The notes beneath the pieces were generated by a model. It worked only from the letters and a program-made list of their open reading frames with translations. It searched no databases and was not told where the DNA came from. The position numbers and the translations under genes are program-made. A stretch of 64,000 nucleotides of DNA. Source: an uncultured Paracoccaceae bacterium. GTDB taxonomy: Bacteria; Pseudomonadota; Alphaproteobacteria; Rhodobacterales; Rhodobacteraceae. This document shows, piece after piece, positions 27,199-36,450 of the stretch. Position 1 is the first letter of the stretch, and the number at the start of each line of letters is the position of its first letter. Location of the stretch: the NCBI GenBank assembly GCA_947493745.1, contig CANLSM010000004.1, positions 186,001 through 250,000 of the forward strand, read 5' to 3'.

Positions 27199-28055
27199 TC
27201 AGGGCCCTCGCGGGGCTGTTCTGCCTCACAACCACGGCTCTGGCCGAACCGGCCCTGACCGAGCTTTCCCAGATCACGCTGCGCGCGGACATCGAAGGGT
27301 TTGGCAGCTACTCCGGGCTGGTTCTCGATGAGACGGGTGAGCGGTTTCTGGTCGTCTCGGACAAGGGGCGTTGGGCCGAGGGGCAATTGGTGCGCAAGGC
27401 AGGTGCGCTCCGGTCTGCCCGGATCACGGGTCACGGCCCGATCCTCGACCCCAAAGGCAAGCCGGTCACCCGCTTTGACATTGACGCCGAAGGTCTGACC
27501 CGCACACCTGACGGGCGCATCCACGTCTCCTTCGAGGCCAATCACCGGATCTGGTCCTACGACGCCATGACTGGCCCCGCGACAGCGACCGAAAAGCATC
27601 CCGAATACAGCCGTTTGCAGAATAATTCATCACTTGAGGCGCTTTTCCATGATGCAAGCGGCACACTTTACGTGATCCCCGAGCGGTCGGGCCGTCTTGA
27701 TCGTCCATTCCCGGTCTATGCGCTCGGACCGGACGGCTGGTCCACGCCCTTTACCATCAAGCGCGAAACCGATTTTCTGGTGGCGGGCGCCGATCTTGGC
27801 CCTGATGGCATGCTCTATGTTCTGGAGCGCAAATTCACCTATCTTGGCGGGTTCGCGACACGTATTCGCCACTTCACCGCGACAGGGCAAGACCCCGAGA
27901 CACTGCTTGAAACCCGCTTTGGCGAGATCGACAACATGGAAGGGATCGAGGTGTGGCGGGACGCGGACGATCAGATCCGCATCACGCTTATCTCGGATGA
28001 CAACAACTCGATCCTGCAATCGACGATATTCGTGGAATATCTGCTGACTGAGTAG
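27195..28055 (+). CDS. Secreted esterase-like-activity-of-phytase family protein
   Basis: A 286-residue protein with an N-terminal signal peptide (IRALAGLFCLTTTALA). The rest looks like a single beta-propeller of the 'esterase-like activity of phytase' type: GFGSYSGLVLDETGERFLVVSDKG, DIDAEGLTR, NNSSLEAL, and a final NMEGIEVWRDADDQIRITLISDDN. Its ATG overlaps the mepA stop. Periplasmic; the substrate is unknown. The stop is adjacent to the stop of the convergent LOG-family gene. Confidence 0.8.
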   Translation: MIRALAGLFCLTTTALAEPALTELSQITLRADIEGFGSYSGLVLDETGERFLVVSDKGRWAEGQLVRKAGALRSARITGHGPILDPKGKPVTRFDIDAEGLTRTPDGRIHVSFEANHRIWSYDAMTGPATATEKHPEYSRLQNNSSLEALFHDASGTLYVIPERSGRLDRPFPVYALGPDGWSTPFTIKRETDFLVAGADLGPDGMLYVLERKFTYLGGFATRIRHFTATGQDPETLLETRFGEIDNMEGIEVWRDADDQIRITLISDDNNSILQSTIFVEYLLTE

Positions 28056-28853
28056 CTAGTCGATATGCGTCATCGCATCGGCTGCCGTCTCGACAAAATG
28101 GAAGAGCTTGATGTCATCGGCCGAGATCGTACCGGCATCTGCCAGCGCCTCCCAGTTGATGATCCTGCGCCAGAACGCCTCGCCGAAAAGCAGGATCGGC
28201 AGCGGCTTCATCCGGTTGGTCTGCACCAGCGTGAGGGTCTCGAACAACTCGTCGAGCGTGCCGAACCCGCCGGGGAATACGGTGATCGCCTTGGCCCGCA
28301 TCAGGAAATGCATCTTGCGGATCGCAAAATAGTGGAAGTTGAAACAGAGCTCGGGCGTCGCGTACTGATTGGGCGCCTGCTCATGCGGCAGCACGATGTT
28401 GAGGGAGATCGACTTGCCGCCCGCCTCTTCCGCCCCGCGGTTGCCGGCCTCCATCACGCCCGGACCACCGCCCGTGATCACCACATTCTCGGTGCCGCCC
28501 GTCTCAAGGCTCTTGAGCGTGCAAAGGCGGGCAAATTCCTGCGCCTCGGTGTAGTATTTCGACAGATCCGCCAACGTTTGGGTCCGCGCGTCCGCCTTGT
28601 TGACAGGGTCAGGGATGCGCGCGCCACCGAACATAACGATAGTACTTTCGATGCCCAACTCGCTCAGTGTCATCTCGGGCTTCAGCAATTCAAGCTGCAG
28701 GCGGACCGGGCGCAGCTCGTCACGGCACAGGAACTCATCATCCGCAAAGGCGAGCCGATAGGCCGGTGATCGGGTCTGTGCCGTATCGGGCACACCGGTT
28801 GCCATCTCGATATCGTCATGGGCCTTGGGAAATCTTTTCTGTCTACTCGCCAT
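28056..28853 (-). CDS. LOG/TIGR00730 family Rossmann-fold protein
   Basis: A 265-residue member of the family once called lysine decarboxylase-like, now cytokinin riboside 5'-monophosphate phosphoribohydrolase (LOG). [14 protein letters not shown] and the active-site motif PGGFGTLDE (PGGxGTxxE) are present. This longer variant with about 70 N-terminal residues is common in proteobacteria; it may act as a nucleotide nucleosidase, with no evidence for a plant hormone role. ATG 28853 has AGGA about 9 bases upstream; ATG 28877 is an alternative. Confidence 0.88.
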   Translation of the reverse strand: MASRQKRFPKAHDDIEMATGVPDTAQTRSPAYRLAFADDEFLCRDELRPVRLQLELLKPEMTLSELGIESTIVMFGGARIPDPVNKADARTQTLADLSKYYTEAQEFARLCTLKSLETGGTENVVITGGGPGVMEAGNRGAEEAGGKSISLNIVLPHEQAPNQYATPELCFNFHYFAIRKMHFLMRAKAITVFPGGFGTLDELFETLTLVQTNRMKPLPILLFGEAFWRRIINWEALADAGTISADDIKLFHFVETAADAMTHID

Positions 28854-28940
28854 GGGATCAAAGTCCTGTCGTTGCATGCGTGGTTCATCCGCTCTATAGC
28901 CTCAGGCCAACTGAGGCCAGTGAACAATTCGGGGACGATA

Positions 28941-29768
28941 ATGGACAACGCACAGCTCGAAACCGCCATCGAGACCGCCTGGGAGGCCCGCGACACAATC
29001 ACACCTGCAACCAAGGGTGAGATGCGCGATGCCGTAGAGCACACGCTCGATGCGCTCGACGGCGGGACATTGCGTGTGGCAGAGCGTCGCGAGAACGGTG
29101 ACTGGCATGTGAACCAATGGGCCAAGAAGGCGGTTCTGCTGGGTTTCCGGCTGCAGGACATGGCCCCGCAATCGGGTGGCCCGCAAGGCAGCACCTGGTG
29201 GGACAAGGTGGACAGCAAGTTCAAGGGCTGGGGCGCGGCCGAGTGGACCGAAGCCGGGTTCCGCGCCGTTCCCCACTGCATCGTGCGCCGTTCGGCCTAT
29301 GTGGCCCCCGGCGTGGTGCTGATGCCGTCCTTCGTCAATCTCGGCGCCTATGTGGACAGCGGCACTATGGTGGATACCTGGGCCACGGTGGGCTCCTGCG
29401 CGCAGATCGGCAAGAATGTGCACCTTTCGGGCGGCGTCGGCATCGGTGGTGTGCTGGAGCCGATGCAGGCCGGACCGACGATCATCGAGGACAACTGCTT
29501 CATCGGGGCCCGCTCGGAGGTGGTCGAGGGCTGCATCATCCGCGAGGGCGCGGTTCTCGGCATGGGCGTCTATATCGGACAGTCCACCAAGATCGTGAAC
29601 CGGGCCACAGGCGAGATCATGTATGGCGAGGTGCCACCCTATTCGGTCGTTGTCTCCGGCTCCCTGCCATCGGGCAACGGCCCGTCGCTCTATTGCGCCG
29701 TGATCGTGAAGCAGGTGGATGAGCGGACCCGCTCCAAGACCTCGATCAACGACCTTCTGCGCGACTGA
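28941..29768 (+). CDS. dapD: 2,3,4,5-tetrahydropyridine-2,6-dicarboxylate N-succinyltransferase
   Basis: A 275-residue trimeric enzyme that succinylates tetrahydrodipicolinate in the succinylase branch of lysine/DAP synthesis. An N-terminal helical domain (to about residue 105) precedes a left-handed beta helix of hexapeptide repeats ([36 protein letters not shown]). GGGG lies 7 bases before ATG 28941; the longer frame upstream is not family-like. It heads the cluster dapD - small protein - HAD phosphatase - dapE. Confidence 0.96.
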   Translation: MDNAQLETAIETAWEARDTITPATKGEMRDAVEHTLDALDGGTLRVAERRENGDWHVNQWAKKAVLLGFRLQDMAPQSGGPQGSTWWDKVDSKFKGWGAAEWTEAGFRAVPHCIVRRSAYVAPGVVLMPSFVNLGAYVDSGTMVDTWATVGSCAQIGKNVHLSGGVGIGGVLEPMQAGPTIIEDNCFIGARSEVVEGCIIREGAVLGMGVYIGQSTKIVNRATGEIMYGEVPPYSVVVSGSLPSGNGPSLYCAVIVKQVDERTRSKTSINDLLRD

Positions 29769-29770
29769 TC

Positions 29771-30103
29771 TTGACCAGAGAGCCCAAAGCCAAACGCCCC
29801 CAGCAGGTGTTTACCCTGCTGGTGGAGGTCGGGCGCAACCCCGGCGACGGACTGCCCAAGGGTGCGACCGGTGCGGGACTTCTCTGCTATGCAACCGGCG
29901 TGGACGAGGCCGAGGCCGTGAGAGAGACGGTCAAGGTTCTCAAGCAGGCCGATCTCGCACCACTTGATGTGACAGGCTACGGCACGCTGGACGAACAACT
30001 CGCTGATGGGGCCGATATCGGTGAGGACGAGAAAGCCCTGATGCAACAGGCGCTTGATCAGAATGCGGTGATCGTGGCCCAGATGACCCCCTACACCGGC
30101 TGA
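29771..30103 (+). CDS. Conserved hypothetical protein between dapD and dapE
   Basis: A 110-residue soluble protein starting at TTG 29771, two bases after the dapD stop. N-terminal basic stretch REPKAKRPQQ then VFTLLVEVGRNPGDGLP, YATGVDEAEAVRETVKVLKQADLAPLDVTGYG, and an acidic C-terminus. The alternation of strands and helices suggests a small alpha/beta fold. I recognise no characterised family. Its position suggests cotranscription with dapD; a regulatory or moonlighting role in lysine synthesis is only a guess. Confidence 0.7.
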   Translation: MTREPKAKRPQQVFTLLVEVGRNPGDGLPKGATGAGLLCYATGVDEAEAVRETVKVLKQADLAPLDVTGYGTLDEQLADGADIGEDEKALMQQALDQNAVIVAQMTPYTG

Positions 30104-30166
30104 GAAACTGGACGGGCCGGTTGCGGGAATATATGGCTTGGACGAAAGAGCCACAGGACCCCACCC

Positions 30167-30826
30167 ATGCAAGCCATTTTCCTTGATCTCGACGGGACCC
30201 TTCTCGACCCCAAGGAGGGGATCACCAAGTCGATCCAGTACGCGCTGGCCGAGATGGGGCTGGAAGAGATCCCGACCCAGGACGAGCTGACATGGTGTAT
30301 CGGGCCACCGCTCTGGCCGTCCTTCGAGGTGCTGCTCGGGCCCGGTGCCGATTTGGATGAAGCGGTCGGGCTTTACCGCGAGCGCTATACGGATACCGGC
30401 ATGTATGAGGCCGATCTCTACGATGGCGTGGGAGAGATGCTGGACGAGATGCGCAGCACCGACGCGCAGATGTGGATCGCGACCTCCAAGCCCCATGCCT
30501 ATGCCAACACAATCATCCAGCATTTCGGGATCTCGGCCCATGTGGACGGGCTTTTCGGCTCCGAACTGGATGGTCAGAACTCCGACAAGACGCAGCTTCT
30601 GGCCCATGCGCTCAGTGAGACCGGTGTTGATCCGGCCCGCGCCATCATGCTGGGCGACCGGCGCTTCGATGTCGAAGGGGCGCGCAACAATGATATTCCA
30701 TGTATTGGCGCGCTCTGGGGCTATGGCGAGGAGGGCGAATTGCATATTGCCGAGGCGGATGGCCTTGCCGGGCAGCCCGAAGATGTCATGGAGATCGCCT
30801 ATGACCTGCTGGGGATCGAGGCGTGA
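30167..30826 (+). CDS. HAD-superfamily phosphatase, phosphoglycolate phosphatase-like
   Basis: A 219-residue HAD hydrolase. Motif I with the nucleophile Asp is [14 protein letters not shown]; motif II Thr/Ser is in [10 protein letters not shown]; motif III Lys is in SDKTQLL; motif IV acidic pair is in [16 protein letters not shown]. An inserted helical cap (about 16-85) makes it subfamily I, like Gph/PgmB. The last four bases overlap the dapE GTG start. Substrate not determinable. Confidence 0.85.
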   Translation: MQAIFLDLDGTLLDPKEGITKSIQYALAEMGLEEIPTQDELTWCIGPPLWPSFEVLLGPGADLDEAVGLYRERYTDTGMYEADLYDGVGEMLDEMRSTDAQMWIATSKPHAYANTIIQHFGISAHVDGLFGSELDGQNSDKTQLLAHALSETGVDPARAIMLGDRRFDVEGARNNDIPCIGALWGYGEEGELHIAEADGLAGQPEDVMEIAYDLLGIEA

Positions 30827-31971
30827 CCGATCCGGTGGACCTGACCCGGGCACTGATCCGCTGCCCCTCTGTCACGCCAGAGGAAGGCGGTGCCATCAAC
30901 CTGCTGGATCGCATTCTGAGCGAGGCCGGTTTTGCAACGACAAGAGTTGATCGCGGTGGCGTCGCCAACCTCTTCGCACGCTGGGGTGAGGGCCGTAACG
31001 GACGGACGTTTGGCTTCAACGGGCATACGGATGTCGTGCCCGTTGGCAATATAGACGACTGGAGCGTCGATCCCTTCGGTGGTGAAATCCGTGACGGCAT
31101 TCTCTATGGGCGCGGTGCCACGGACATGAAGTCCGGGGTTGCGGCCTTTGCTGCGGCCGCCATCGACTTTGTCTCCGAGACCCCGCCCGATGGATCTGTC
31201 GTGCTGGCGATAACCGGCGATGAGGAAGGCGATGCGCTTGATGGCACCCGCGCGCTCCTCGACTGGATGGATGCCAACGGCGAGCGGATGGATCACTGCC
31301 TGGTGGGCGAGCCGACCTCGCCAAACACCATGGGCGAGATGATCAAGATCGGGCGGCGCGGCTCGATGACCGCCTATTTCACGCTGACCGGTCGCCAGGG
31401 CCACTCCGCCTATCCGCACCGCGCCAACAACCCGATGCCCGCCATGGCCCGTCTGATGGACCGGCTGGCGACTCACATGCTTGATGAGGGTACGGATCAT
31501 TTCGATGCTTCGACACTCGCCATCACGACCATCGACACCGGCAATCCGGCCAACAACGTGATCCCGGCTCAGACCCGCGCCACGGTGAATATCAGGTTCA
31601 ATGATGCGCACAGCTCCGACAGCCTGACGAACTGGTTGCAGGGCGAGGCGACCAGGATCCGGGAGGAGACGGGCATATCCGTGGACATGCGGGTGCAGGT
31701 CTCGGGCGAGAGCTTCCTCACGCCACCCGGTTCGCTTTCAGCCCTCGTCTCGCATGCTGTCAAGGCCGAGACGGGCGTGACGCCGGAGCTCTCGACATCC
31801 GGCGGCACCTCTGACGCGCGTTTCATCAAGGACCACTGCCCGGCGGTCGAGTTCGGTCTGGTCGGCAAGACCATGCATCAGGTCGATGAATGCGTGGAAG
31901 TAGCGCAGATCCATCAACTCAAGGCGATCTACACAACCATTCTGCGCGACTATTTTTCGCAAACCCGATAG
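30823..31971 (+). CDS. dapE: Succinyl-diaminopimelate desuccinylase
   Basis: A 382-residue di-zinc M20 peptidase-family enzyme releasing LL-diaminopimelate. Metal and catalytic residues: His and Asp in NGHTDVVP, Asp in [10 protein letters not shown], Glu pair in [11 protein letters not shown], and the C-terminal His in GKTMHQVDE. Starts with GTG 30823 inside the stop of the HAD gene (GTGA). With dapD upstream this is the succinylase route. Confidence 0.96.
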   Translation: MTDPVDLTRALIRCPSVTPEEGGAINLLDRILSEAGFATTRVDRGGVANLFARWGEGRNGRTFGFNGHTDVVPVGNIDDWSVDPFGGEIRDGILYGRGATDMKSGVAAFAAAAIDFVSETPPDGSVVLAITGDEEGDALDGTRALLDWMDANGERMDHCLVGEPTSPNTMGEMIKIGRRGSMTAYFTLTGRQGHSAYPHRANNPMPAMARLMDRLATHMLDEGTDHFDASTLAITTIDTGNPANNVIPAQTRATVNIRFNDAHSSDSLTNWLQGEATRIREETGISVDMRVQVSGESFLTPPGSLSALVSHAVKAETGVTPELSTSGGTSDARFIKDHCPAVEFGLVGKTMHQVDECVEVAQIHQLKAIYTTILRDYFSQTR

Positions 31972-31980
31972 GAGGGCGCG

Positions 31981-32718
31981 ATGCTGCAATCCAACTATCA
32001 CGAAGCGCGTGCCGATCTGGCCGCTGCCTTTCGCTGGGCCGTTCGAATGGGATGGCATGAGGGAATTGCCAATCATTTCTCTCTTGCCGTGAACGAAGAT
32101 GGCACGCGGTTCCTCATGAACCCCAACGCGATGCACTTTGGGCGCATCCGGGCTTCGGACCTGATCGAGATCGACGCCAATGATCCCGACACGCTTAACC
32201 GCAGCGACGCGCCCGATCCAACGGCCTGGGGGCTGCATGGCACCTTGCACCGGAATGTGCCCTGGGCGCGATGTGCGCTGCATCTGCATCCCAAGTTCGG
32301 AACGGTTCTTGCCTCGCTTGCCGACAGCAGCCTGCCGCCGATCGATCAGAACTCGGCGATGTTCTATGACCGCGTCATCATTGACGAAGGCTATGGCGGT
32401 CTCGCCTTCGAAGAGGAAGGGGAGCGGATCTGCACGCAATTCAGCGATCCGTTGAAGCGGGTCATGGTGATGGGAAATCACGGCGTTCTGGTATTGGGCG
32501 AGACTGTCGGCGAGGCTTTCAACACGCTCTATTACTTCGAGCGCGCCTGCGAGACCTATATTCTCGCCCTGCAGACCGGGCAGCCGCTGCGGGTTCTGTC
32601 GCATAACGTCGCGATGAAGACGGCGGATGAGATGAACGCGCAGTCCCATCTGGTCGAGGCTCATCTCGCGGAGTTGCGGGCAATACTTGACGCCGAAGGG
32701 TCGGACTACGCCCAGTGA
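31981..32718 (+). CDS. Class II aldolase/adducin family protein
   Basis: A 245-residue zinc-dependent aldolase-fold protein. The zinc His pair is in LHLHPKFG, the third His in VMGNHGVLVLG, and the phosphate-binding loop near NHFSLAV. The family includes fuculose/ribulose phosphate aldolases and, in alphaproteobacteria, many unassigned members of this length. ATG 31981 has GGAGGG upstream (AGGAGGGCG). The last four bases overlap the next gene's GTG start. Confidence 0.85.
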   Translation: MLQSNYHEARADLAAAFRWAVRMGWHEGIANHFSLAVNEDGTRFLMNPNAMHFGRIRASDLIEIDANDPDTLNRSDAPDPTAWGLHGTLHRNVPWARCALHLHPKFGTVLASLADSSLPPIDQNSAMFYDRVIIDEGYGGLAFEEEGERICTQFSDPLKRVMVMGNHGVLVLGETVGEAFNTLYYFERACETYILALQTGQPLRVLSHNVAMKTADEMNAQSHLVEAHLAELRAILDAEGSDYAQ

Positions 32719-33296
32719 CCAATCTGCTGATCGTGATGGTCAAGGAACCGCGCCCGGGGCGCGTAAAGACCCGGTTGGGGCGTGATATCGGGATGACGCG
32801 CGCGGCGTGGTGGTTCCGCCATCAGACCGGATCCCTGCTTCGACGTCTTGGGACTGATCCCCGCTGGCAGACCGTCATTGCCGTGTCTCCGGACCGCGAG
32901 GGTCTTCAAAGTCGCGTCTGGCCGAGAGATTTACCTCGTCTGGTGCAAGGCAGAGGATCGCTGGGGGATCGTATGGCGCGGCTCATTCGGCGCGGTCCGC
33001 CGGGTCGTATTGTCGTGATCGGCGCTGACATTCCGGACATCTCCCGTTGGGATGTGGCGTCCGCCTTCGCCGCCTTGGGTTCCTCTCAGGCGGTGATCGG
33101 CCCATCCGAGGATGGCGGGTACTGGCTGATCGGTCTCAAACGGGGTGCCGCACCTGTGCCTGCGAAGCTGTTTGACGGAGTGCGCTGGTCGAGCCCGCAC
33201 GCAATGTCAGACACCGTGAGAAGCCTTGGAACCTCCAGGATCGCCTATCTCAGAACACTGCGCGACGTCGATACCGTGCAGGACCTCAGCCGTTAG
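32715..33296 (+). CDS. DUF2064 / TIGR04282 glycosyltransferase-like protein
   Basis: A 193-residue nucleotide-diphospho-sugar-transferase-fold protein of the DUF2064 type: VMVKEPRPGRVKTRLG, VVIGADIPDISRWDV and GPSEDGGYWLIGLK. Some members lie in arsenosugar synthesis clusters (TIGR04282), but no arsenic genes are near here, so that role is unproven. GTG start overlaps the aldolase stop. Its last 11 bases overlap the end of the convergent response regulator. Confidence 0.85.
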   Translation: MTNLLIVMVKEPRPGRVKTRLGRDIGMTRAAWWFRHQTGSLLRRLGTDPRWQTVIAVSPDREGLQSRVWPRDLPRLVQGRGSLGDRMARLIRRGPPGRIVVIGADIPDISRWDVASAFAALGSSQAVIGPSEDGGYWLIGLKRGAAPVPAKLFDGVRWSSPHAMSDTVRSLGTSRIAYLRTLRDVDTVQDLSR

Positions 33297-34044
33297 ATAC
33301 CTTCCGCTGGCTGGGTTGCAGTTGTCTCAGCCGAGCCGTGAGCAGGTCCGTCAGATCCTGCAGCTGCTTTTCCGGGAATTCGGGCGCACCAAGGCTTTGC
33401 AGCAAACCAATTGCGGATTTGGAGAGCGCCGGATCCCGGAGTTCCCGACCAAGGCCGACCACAAAGCGTCCGGCATAGCGCAAGGTCGCGACGTCATTGA
33501 TCAGAAGCGCATCCTCAAAGGCACCTATGGCATGCTCGAAATCGGTGGCGAGCGACTCGGTTCCCGGCTCAATGCCGAGATGGCCATGTGACATAGTGCC
33601 GGATCGACGCGCTTCCCCATCCGGCAGCACATCCAGAATGGCGTCCGAGAACACCTTGATCGATTCGATCGGTTTTTCGAGCGTTGCGTCCGCCCCGGCA
33701 TCCCTTGCGGCCTGCTGCCATTCGCCCATGCCATCACCGCTGATGGCGATGATCACCGGCCGGGCGCCCACGCTTTGCGACAGTTCGGCAATCACATCCA
33801 GACCGGTCCCATCGGGCAATCCGAGATCGACGACAACCACATTCGGGCGATAGATCGCGAGATGGCGCCGGGCAGCATGAAGGCTGTCCGCCCGCCTGAT
33901 CCGCGCCCCGCAGGCGACACCCATAAGGCGGATCGCCTCGGACGCAGCGCGGCTGTCCTCGATCGCCATGATCGTGAGGCCATGCAGCACGCGCGCCTGG
34001 CTGTTTTTGCTTGTTGACGCACTCAGCGGTGCAAAGGGGTCCAT
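33286..34044 (-). CDS. Orphan response regulator with uncharacterised C-terminal domain
   Basis: A 252-residue protein. Residues ~20-140 are a receiver domain: acidic pair Glu29-Asp30, phosphoacceptor Asp73 in VVVVDLGLPDGTG, Ser in IAISGDG and Lys in ATLEKPIES. The C-terminal ~110 residues are helical (DFEHAIGAFEDALLINDVATLRYAGRF and later KQLQDLTDLLTARLRQLQ) with no DNA-binding motif I can recognise; it may be an HPt-like or output domain of unknown type. ATG 34044 has GGAG 9 bases upstream; a longer frame to 34119 is less likely. No histidine kinase is adjacent. Confidence 0.78.
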   Translation of the reverse strand: MDPFAPLSASTSKNSQARVLHGLTIMAIEDSRAASEAIRLMGVACGARIRRADSLHAARRHLAIYRPNVVVVDLGLPDGTGLDVIAELSQSVGARPVIIAISGDGMGEWQQAARDAGADATLEKPIESIKVFSDAILDVLPDGEARRSGTMSHGHLGIEPGTESLATDFEHAIGAFEDALLINDVATLRYAGRFVVGLGRELRDPALSKSAIGLLQSLGAPEFPEKQLQDLTDLLTARLRQLQPSQRKVSNG

Positions 34045-34234
34045 CAGAAAATCTCCGGTTCGGTGCCACAAGCTTCCGTCCAAACCGGTTAACAAAGGCT
34101 TACAGCCAAAGCCGCTCACCGCATCCGATAGTTAAAATTGCATTCAAAGCAGCCGGACACATGCGGCACCACGAACCCTTGCAATGATCAGCCTCAGCGG
34201 GGATATCAGAGCCCGTGTTCAACAGGAGAATGCC

Positions 34235-34639
34235 ATGATCGGACGCCTGAACCATGTCGCCATTGCGGTGCCGGATCTCGATGCGGCGGCGCGCCAGTAT
34301 GCGGATACGCTCGGCGCCAGGGTGGGCGCTCCACAAGCCGAGCCCGAGCATGGGGTGACGGTGATCTTCATCGAGCTGCCGAATACCAAGGTCGAGCTTC
34401 TGCATCCCCTGGGAGAAGGCTCGCCGATTGCCGGGTTTCTGGAGAAGAACCCGTCCGGCGGCATCCATCACATCTGCTATGAGGTCGATGATATCACCCG
34501 GGCCCGGGATCAGTTGCAGGCATCGGGCGCACGTGTTCTGGGGGATGGTACACCCAAGATCGGCGCGCATGGCAAACCGGTTCTGTTTCTGCACCCCAAG
34601 GATTTCACCGGAACCCTGATCGAGTTGGAGCAGGTATGA
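34235..34639 (+). CDS. mce: Methylmalonyl-CoA/ethylmalonyl-CoA epimerase
   Basis: A 134-residue VOC-fold metalloenzyme that interconverts 2R and 2S epimers of methyl- or ethylmalonyl-CoA. Metal ligands appear as His7 in GRLNHVAIAVPDL, His in GIHHICYEVDD and Glu in LIELEQV. AGGAG precedes ATG 34235. Together with mcl1 it fits the ethylmalonyl-CoA pathway and propionyl-CoA assimilation. DUF1467 gene overlaps its stop (ATGA), a pairing seen in related genomes. Confidence 0.93.
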   Translation: MIGRLNHVAIAVPDLDAAARQYADTLGARVGAPQAEPEHGVTVIFIELPNTKVELLHPLGEGSPIAGFLEKNPSGGIHHICYEVDDITRARDQLQASGARVLGDGTPKIGAHGKPVLFLHPKDFTGTLIELEQV

Positions 34640-34908
34640 CAATCACCGGCGCTTTCGTTCTTTTTGCAGTGATCTGGTTCATGGCTCTGCTGATTGCCCT
34701 GCCGCTCCGCCTCAAGACGCAAGGCGATCTGGGCGAGGTTGCGCCGGGAACGCCCGCCTCTGCTCCGACCAACCCGGATGTGAGGCGGAAGATGTTCTGG
34801 GTCACGGTGATCACGATCGTGCTTTGGGTGCCGCTTTGCGCGATCATCTGGCTCGGGATCTTCTCGATTGAGGATGTTGATTTCTACAATCGCCTCAATC
34901 AGTCATAA
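34636..34908 (+). CDS. DUF1467 family membrane protein
   Basis: A 90-residue protein with two membrane segments (about residues 3-24 and 54-76) and a Pro/Ala-rich loop, fitting DUF1467 of alphaproteobacteria. Translationally coupled to the epimerase gene by an ATGA overlap. Function unknown. Its end overlaps the 3' end of the convergent hydrolase gene by 14 bases. Confidence 0.85.
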   Translation: MTITGAFVLFAVIWFMALLIALPLRLKTQGDLGEVAPGTPASAPTNPDVRRKMFWVTVITIVLWVPLCAIIWLGIFSIEDVDFYNRLNQS

Positions 34909-35812
34909 TCTGAACCGTCGTCGGCTGATCACGGGTATCAGAGGCCAGAATATCCGGCCAGCAGGCGGCGGAGCGTTTGGAAAAGACACCGATATGTCCG
35001 ATTGAGGTCAGACCATATCTTGCGGGCCTGAGGGTGAGTTGTCGCCTGCGCGCCGCCGGGTAGAACTTCATCAGCCGCCAGACCGAGGCAGGCGGACACA
35101 TGACGTCATCCGAAACCGCGACGAATTTGATGCGGCCCCGCATCTTGTACCAATCCGGGATCGGGAGTTGCTGCCCGATCTGAGAGACATAGAACCCCCG
35201 CGTCGTGCACCAGTTTCGCCATTGCCAGTAGACCCCTTTGGGAATGTCCGATCCCAGCCCGATGAGCCGCCCGGGCAGATACCCGAGCACCTTCGTCAGA
35301 AGCGGTCCGAGCGCGTACCAGAAGGCTGCGACCTGCGGCTTGTAGCGGGTCGGATGATCCGAAAAATGCACCGCGCCGCTGGCGACGAAGATCGCTCTTT
35401 CGACCTCCCCCGTCCTAGCGTGAAACGGGAGCATCATGCCGCCAAGCGAGTGTCCGACAACCCAGAGCGGCAAGGACTTGGTGTGGCGTTTCATCTCGTC
35501 GAGCGCGCTGGCCTGATCTTCAATGCCCCAACGGGACATCGTTGCGGTCGACAAGCGTGCCGGCCCGGTTTTGGACGCGCCAAAATCGCGGTAATCATAT
35601 GTCAGAACAACAGCGCCCTCGGCCTCGCTCAACCATTCCGCAAACGACCTGTAATAGCTCGCCGGAACACCGGTGGCACCGTGCAGGACAACAGCCACTC
35701 GGGGACGTCCCGCCGGTGTGAAGATCGTTCCATGCAGCCGCGCCGCCCCCGATGAGAACTCTATCGGTCGGGTGCCGGGCCCTGGTTCAGATAATTCTCG
35801 GCTTGCAGTCAT
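34895..35812 (-). CDS. Alpha/beta hydrolase (serine hydrolase)
   Basis: A 305-residue hydrolase. The nucleophile elbow is VVGHSLGGMM, the acid is probably in VAVSDDVMCPP and the His in SIGHIGVFSK; the oxyanion region is VVLHGATGVPASYY. It lacks a signal peptide. It diverges from a TetR gene with 80 bases between, in which two operator-like palindromes lie, so it is likely the target of that regulator. Substrate unknown; an electrophile or ester is a reasonable guess. Confidence 0.85.
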   Translation of the reverse strand: MTASRELSEPGPGTRPIEFSSGAARLHGTIFTPAGRPRVAVVLHGATGVPASYYRSFAEWLSEAEGAVVLTYDYRDFGASKTGPARLSTATMSRWGIEDQASALDEMKRHTKSLPLWVVGHSLGGMMLPFHARTGEVERAIFVASGAVHFSDHPTRYKPQVAAFWYALGPLLTKVLGYLPGRLIGLGSDIPKGVYWQWRNWCTTRGFYVSQIGQQLPIPDWYKMRGRIKFVAVSDDVMCPPASVWRLMKFYPAARRRQLTLRPARYGLTSIGHIGVFSKRSAACWPDILASDTRDQPTTVQIMTD

Positions 35813-35829
35813 GGTGCTTCCACTCTAAA

Positions 35830-35872
35830 TAGACTGATCGGTCTAGTAACATGTACTGGACCGGTCGGTCTA
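35830..35872. promoter_or_regulatory. Two TetR-type operators between hydrolase and TetR gene
   Basis: TAGACTGATCGGTCTA (35830-35845) and TGGACCGGTCGGTCTA (35857-35872), centres 27 bases apart, each differ by one base from TAGACC-N4-GGTCTA, the palindrome reported for NemR and similar to LmrA-type operators. They occupy the middle of the 80-base divergent promoter region. Seen directly; binding is inferred. Confidence 0.65.
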
Positions 35873-35892
35873 GATATTCCCTAAGGTAAACC

Positions 35893-36450
35893 ATGCAAAG
35901 TCCCCGACGACCAACCAGAGACATTCTCATCGAGACCGCAGCCCGGCTGTTTCGCCGGTCTGGCTATCACGGTGTTGGTCTGACCGAGATTCTCGCGACC
36001 TCCGGCGTGCCCAAGGGCTCGCTCTACCACCATTTCCCCAACGGCAAGGCTGATCTGGCCATTGCCGCGGCAAGTTGGGCTGCGACCGGCATGTTCCAGA
36101 TCATCGAGGATGCGTTCCAGCATGCGGAGAGCTTCGAGGAAGGCGTGAAGACGCTTTGCTACAAGCTCGCGAAATTCTTCGATATCTCCGAGCAGGCGAT
36201 GGGGTGCCCGGTGTCAAGCATCCTGTCGCAGGCCGATGACATCCCGGAATTCAGATCCGCGACCGGTCAGATTTTCGACGGTTGGATCGAGCACATCGCC
36301 CGGCACGGGTGCCGTCTGGGGATCGCTGAAAAGCAGGCGCGGGACCAGGCGGAGCTCGTTCTGATCCTGATTCAGGGCGCCTGGGTCATGGCGCGCCTGC
36401 GTGACACATCAGATCCGATCCGGCGTGTCGGGGATCAGTTCACGCGTTGA
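35893..36450 (+). CDS. TetR/AcrR-family transcriptional repressor, LmrA/YxaF-like
   Basis: A 185-residue regulator. Residues ~10-55 form the TetR helix-turn-helix (TRDILIETAARLF, GLTEILATSGVPKGSLYHHF) and the SGVPKGSLYHHFPNGKADL form with a Gly-Lys is typical of the LmrA/YxaF branch. The ligand-binding part contains C-G-type cysteines (MGCPVSSIL) that could sense electrophiles, a speculation. Divergent from the hydrolase, with twin operators between. Last 11 bases overlap the end of the convergent histidine kinase gene. Confidence 0.9.
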   Translation: MQSPRRPTRDILIETAARLFRRSGYHGVGLTEILATSGVPKGSLYHHFPNGKADLAIAAASWAATGMFQIIEDAFQHAESFEEGVKTLCYKLAKFFDISEQAMGCPVSSILSQADDIPEFRSATGQIFDGWIEHIARHGCRLGIAEKQARDQAELVLILIQGAWVMARLRDTSDPIRRVGDQFTR

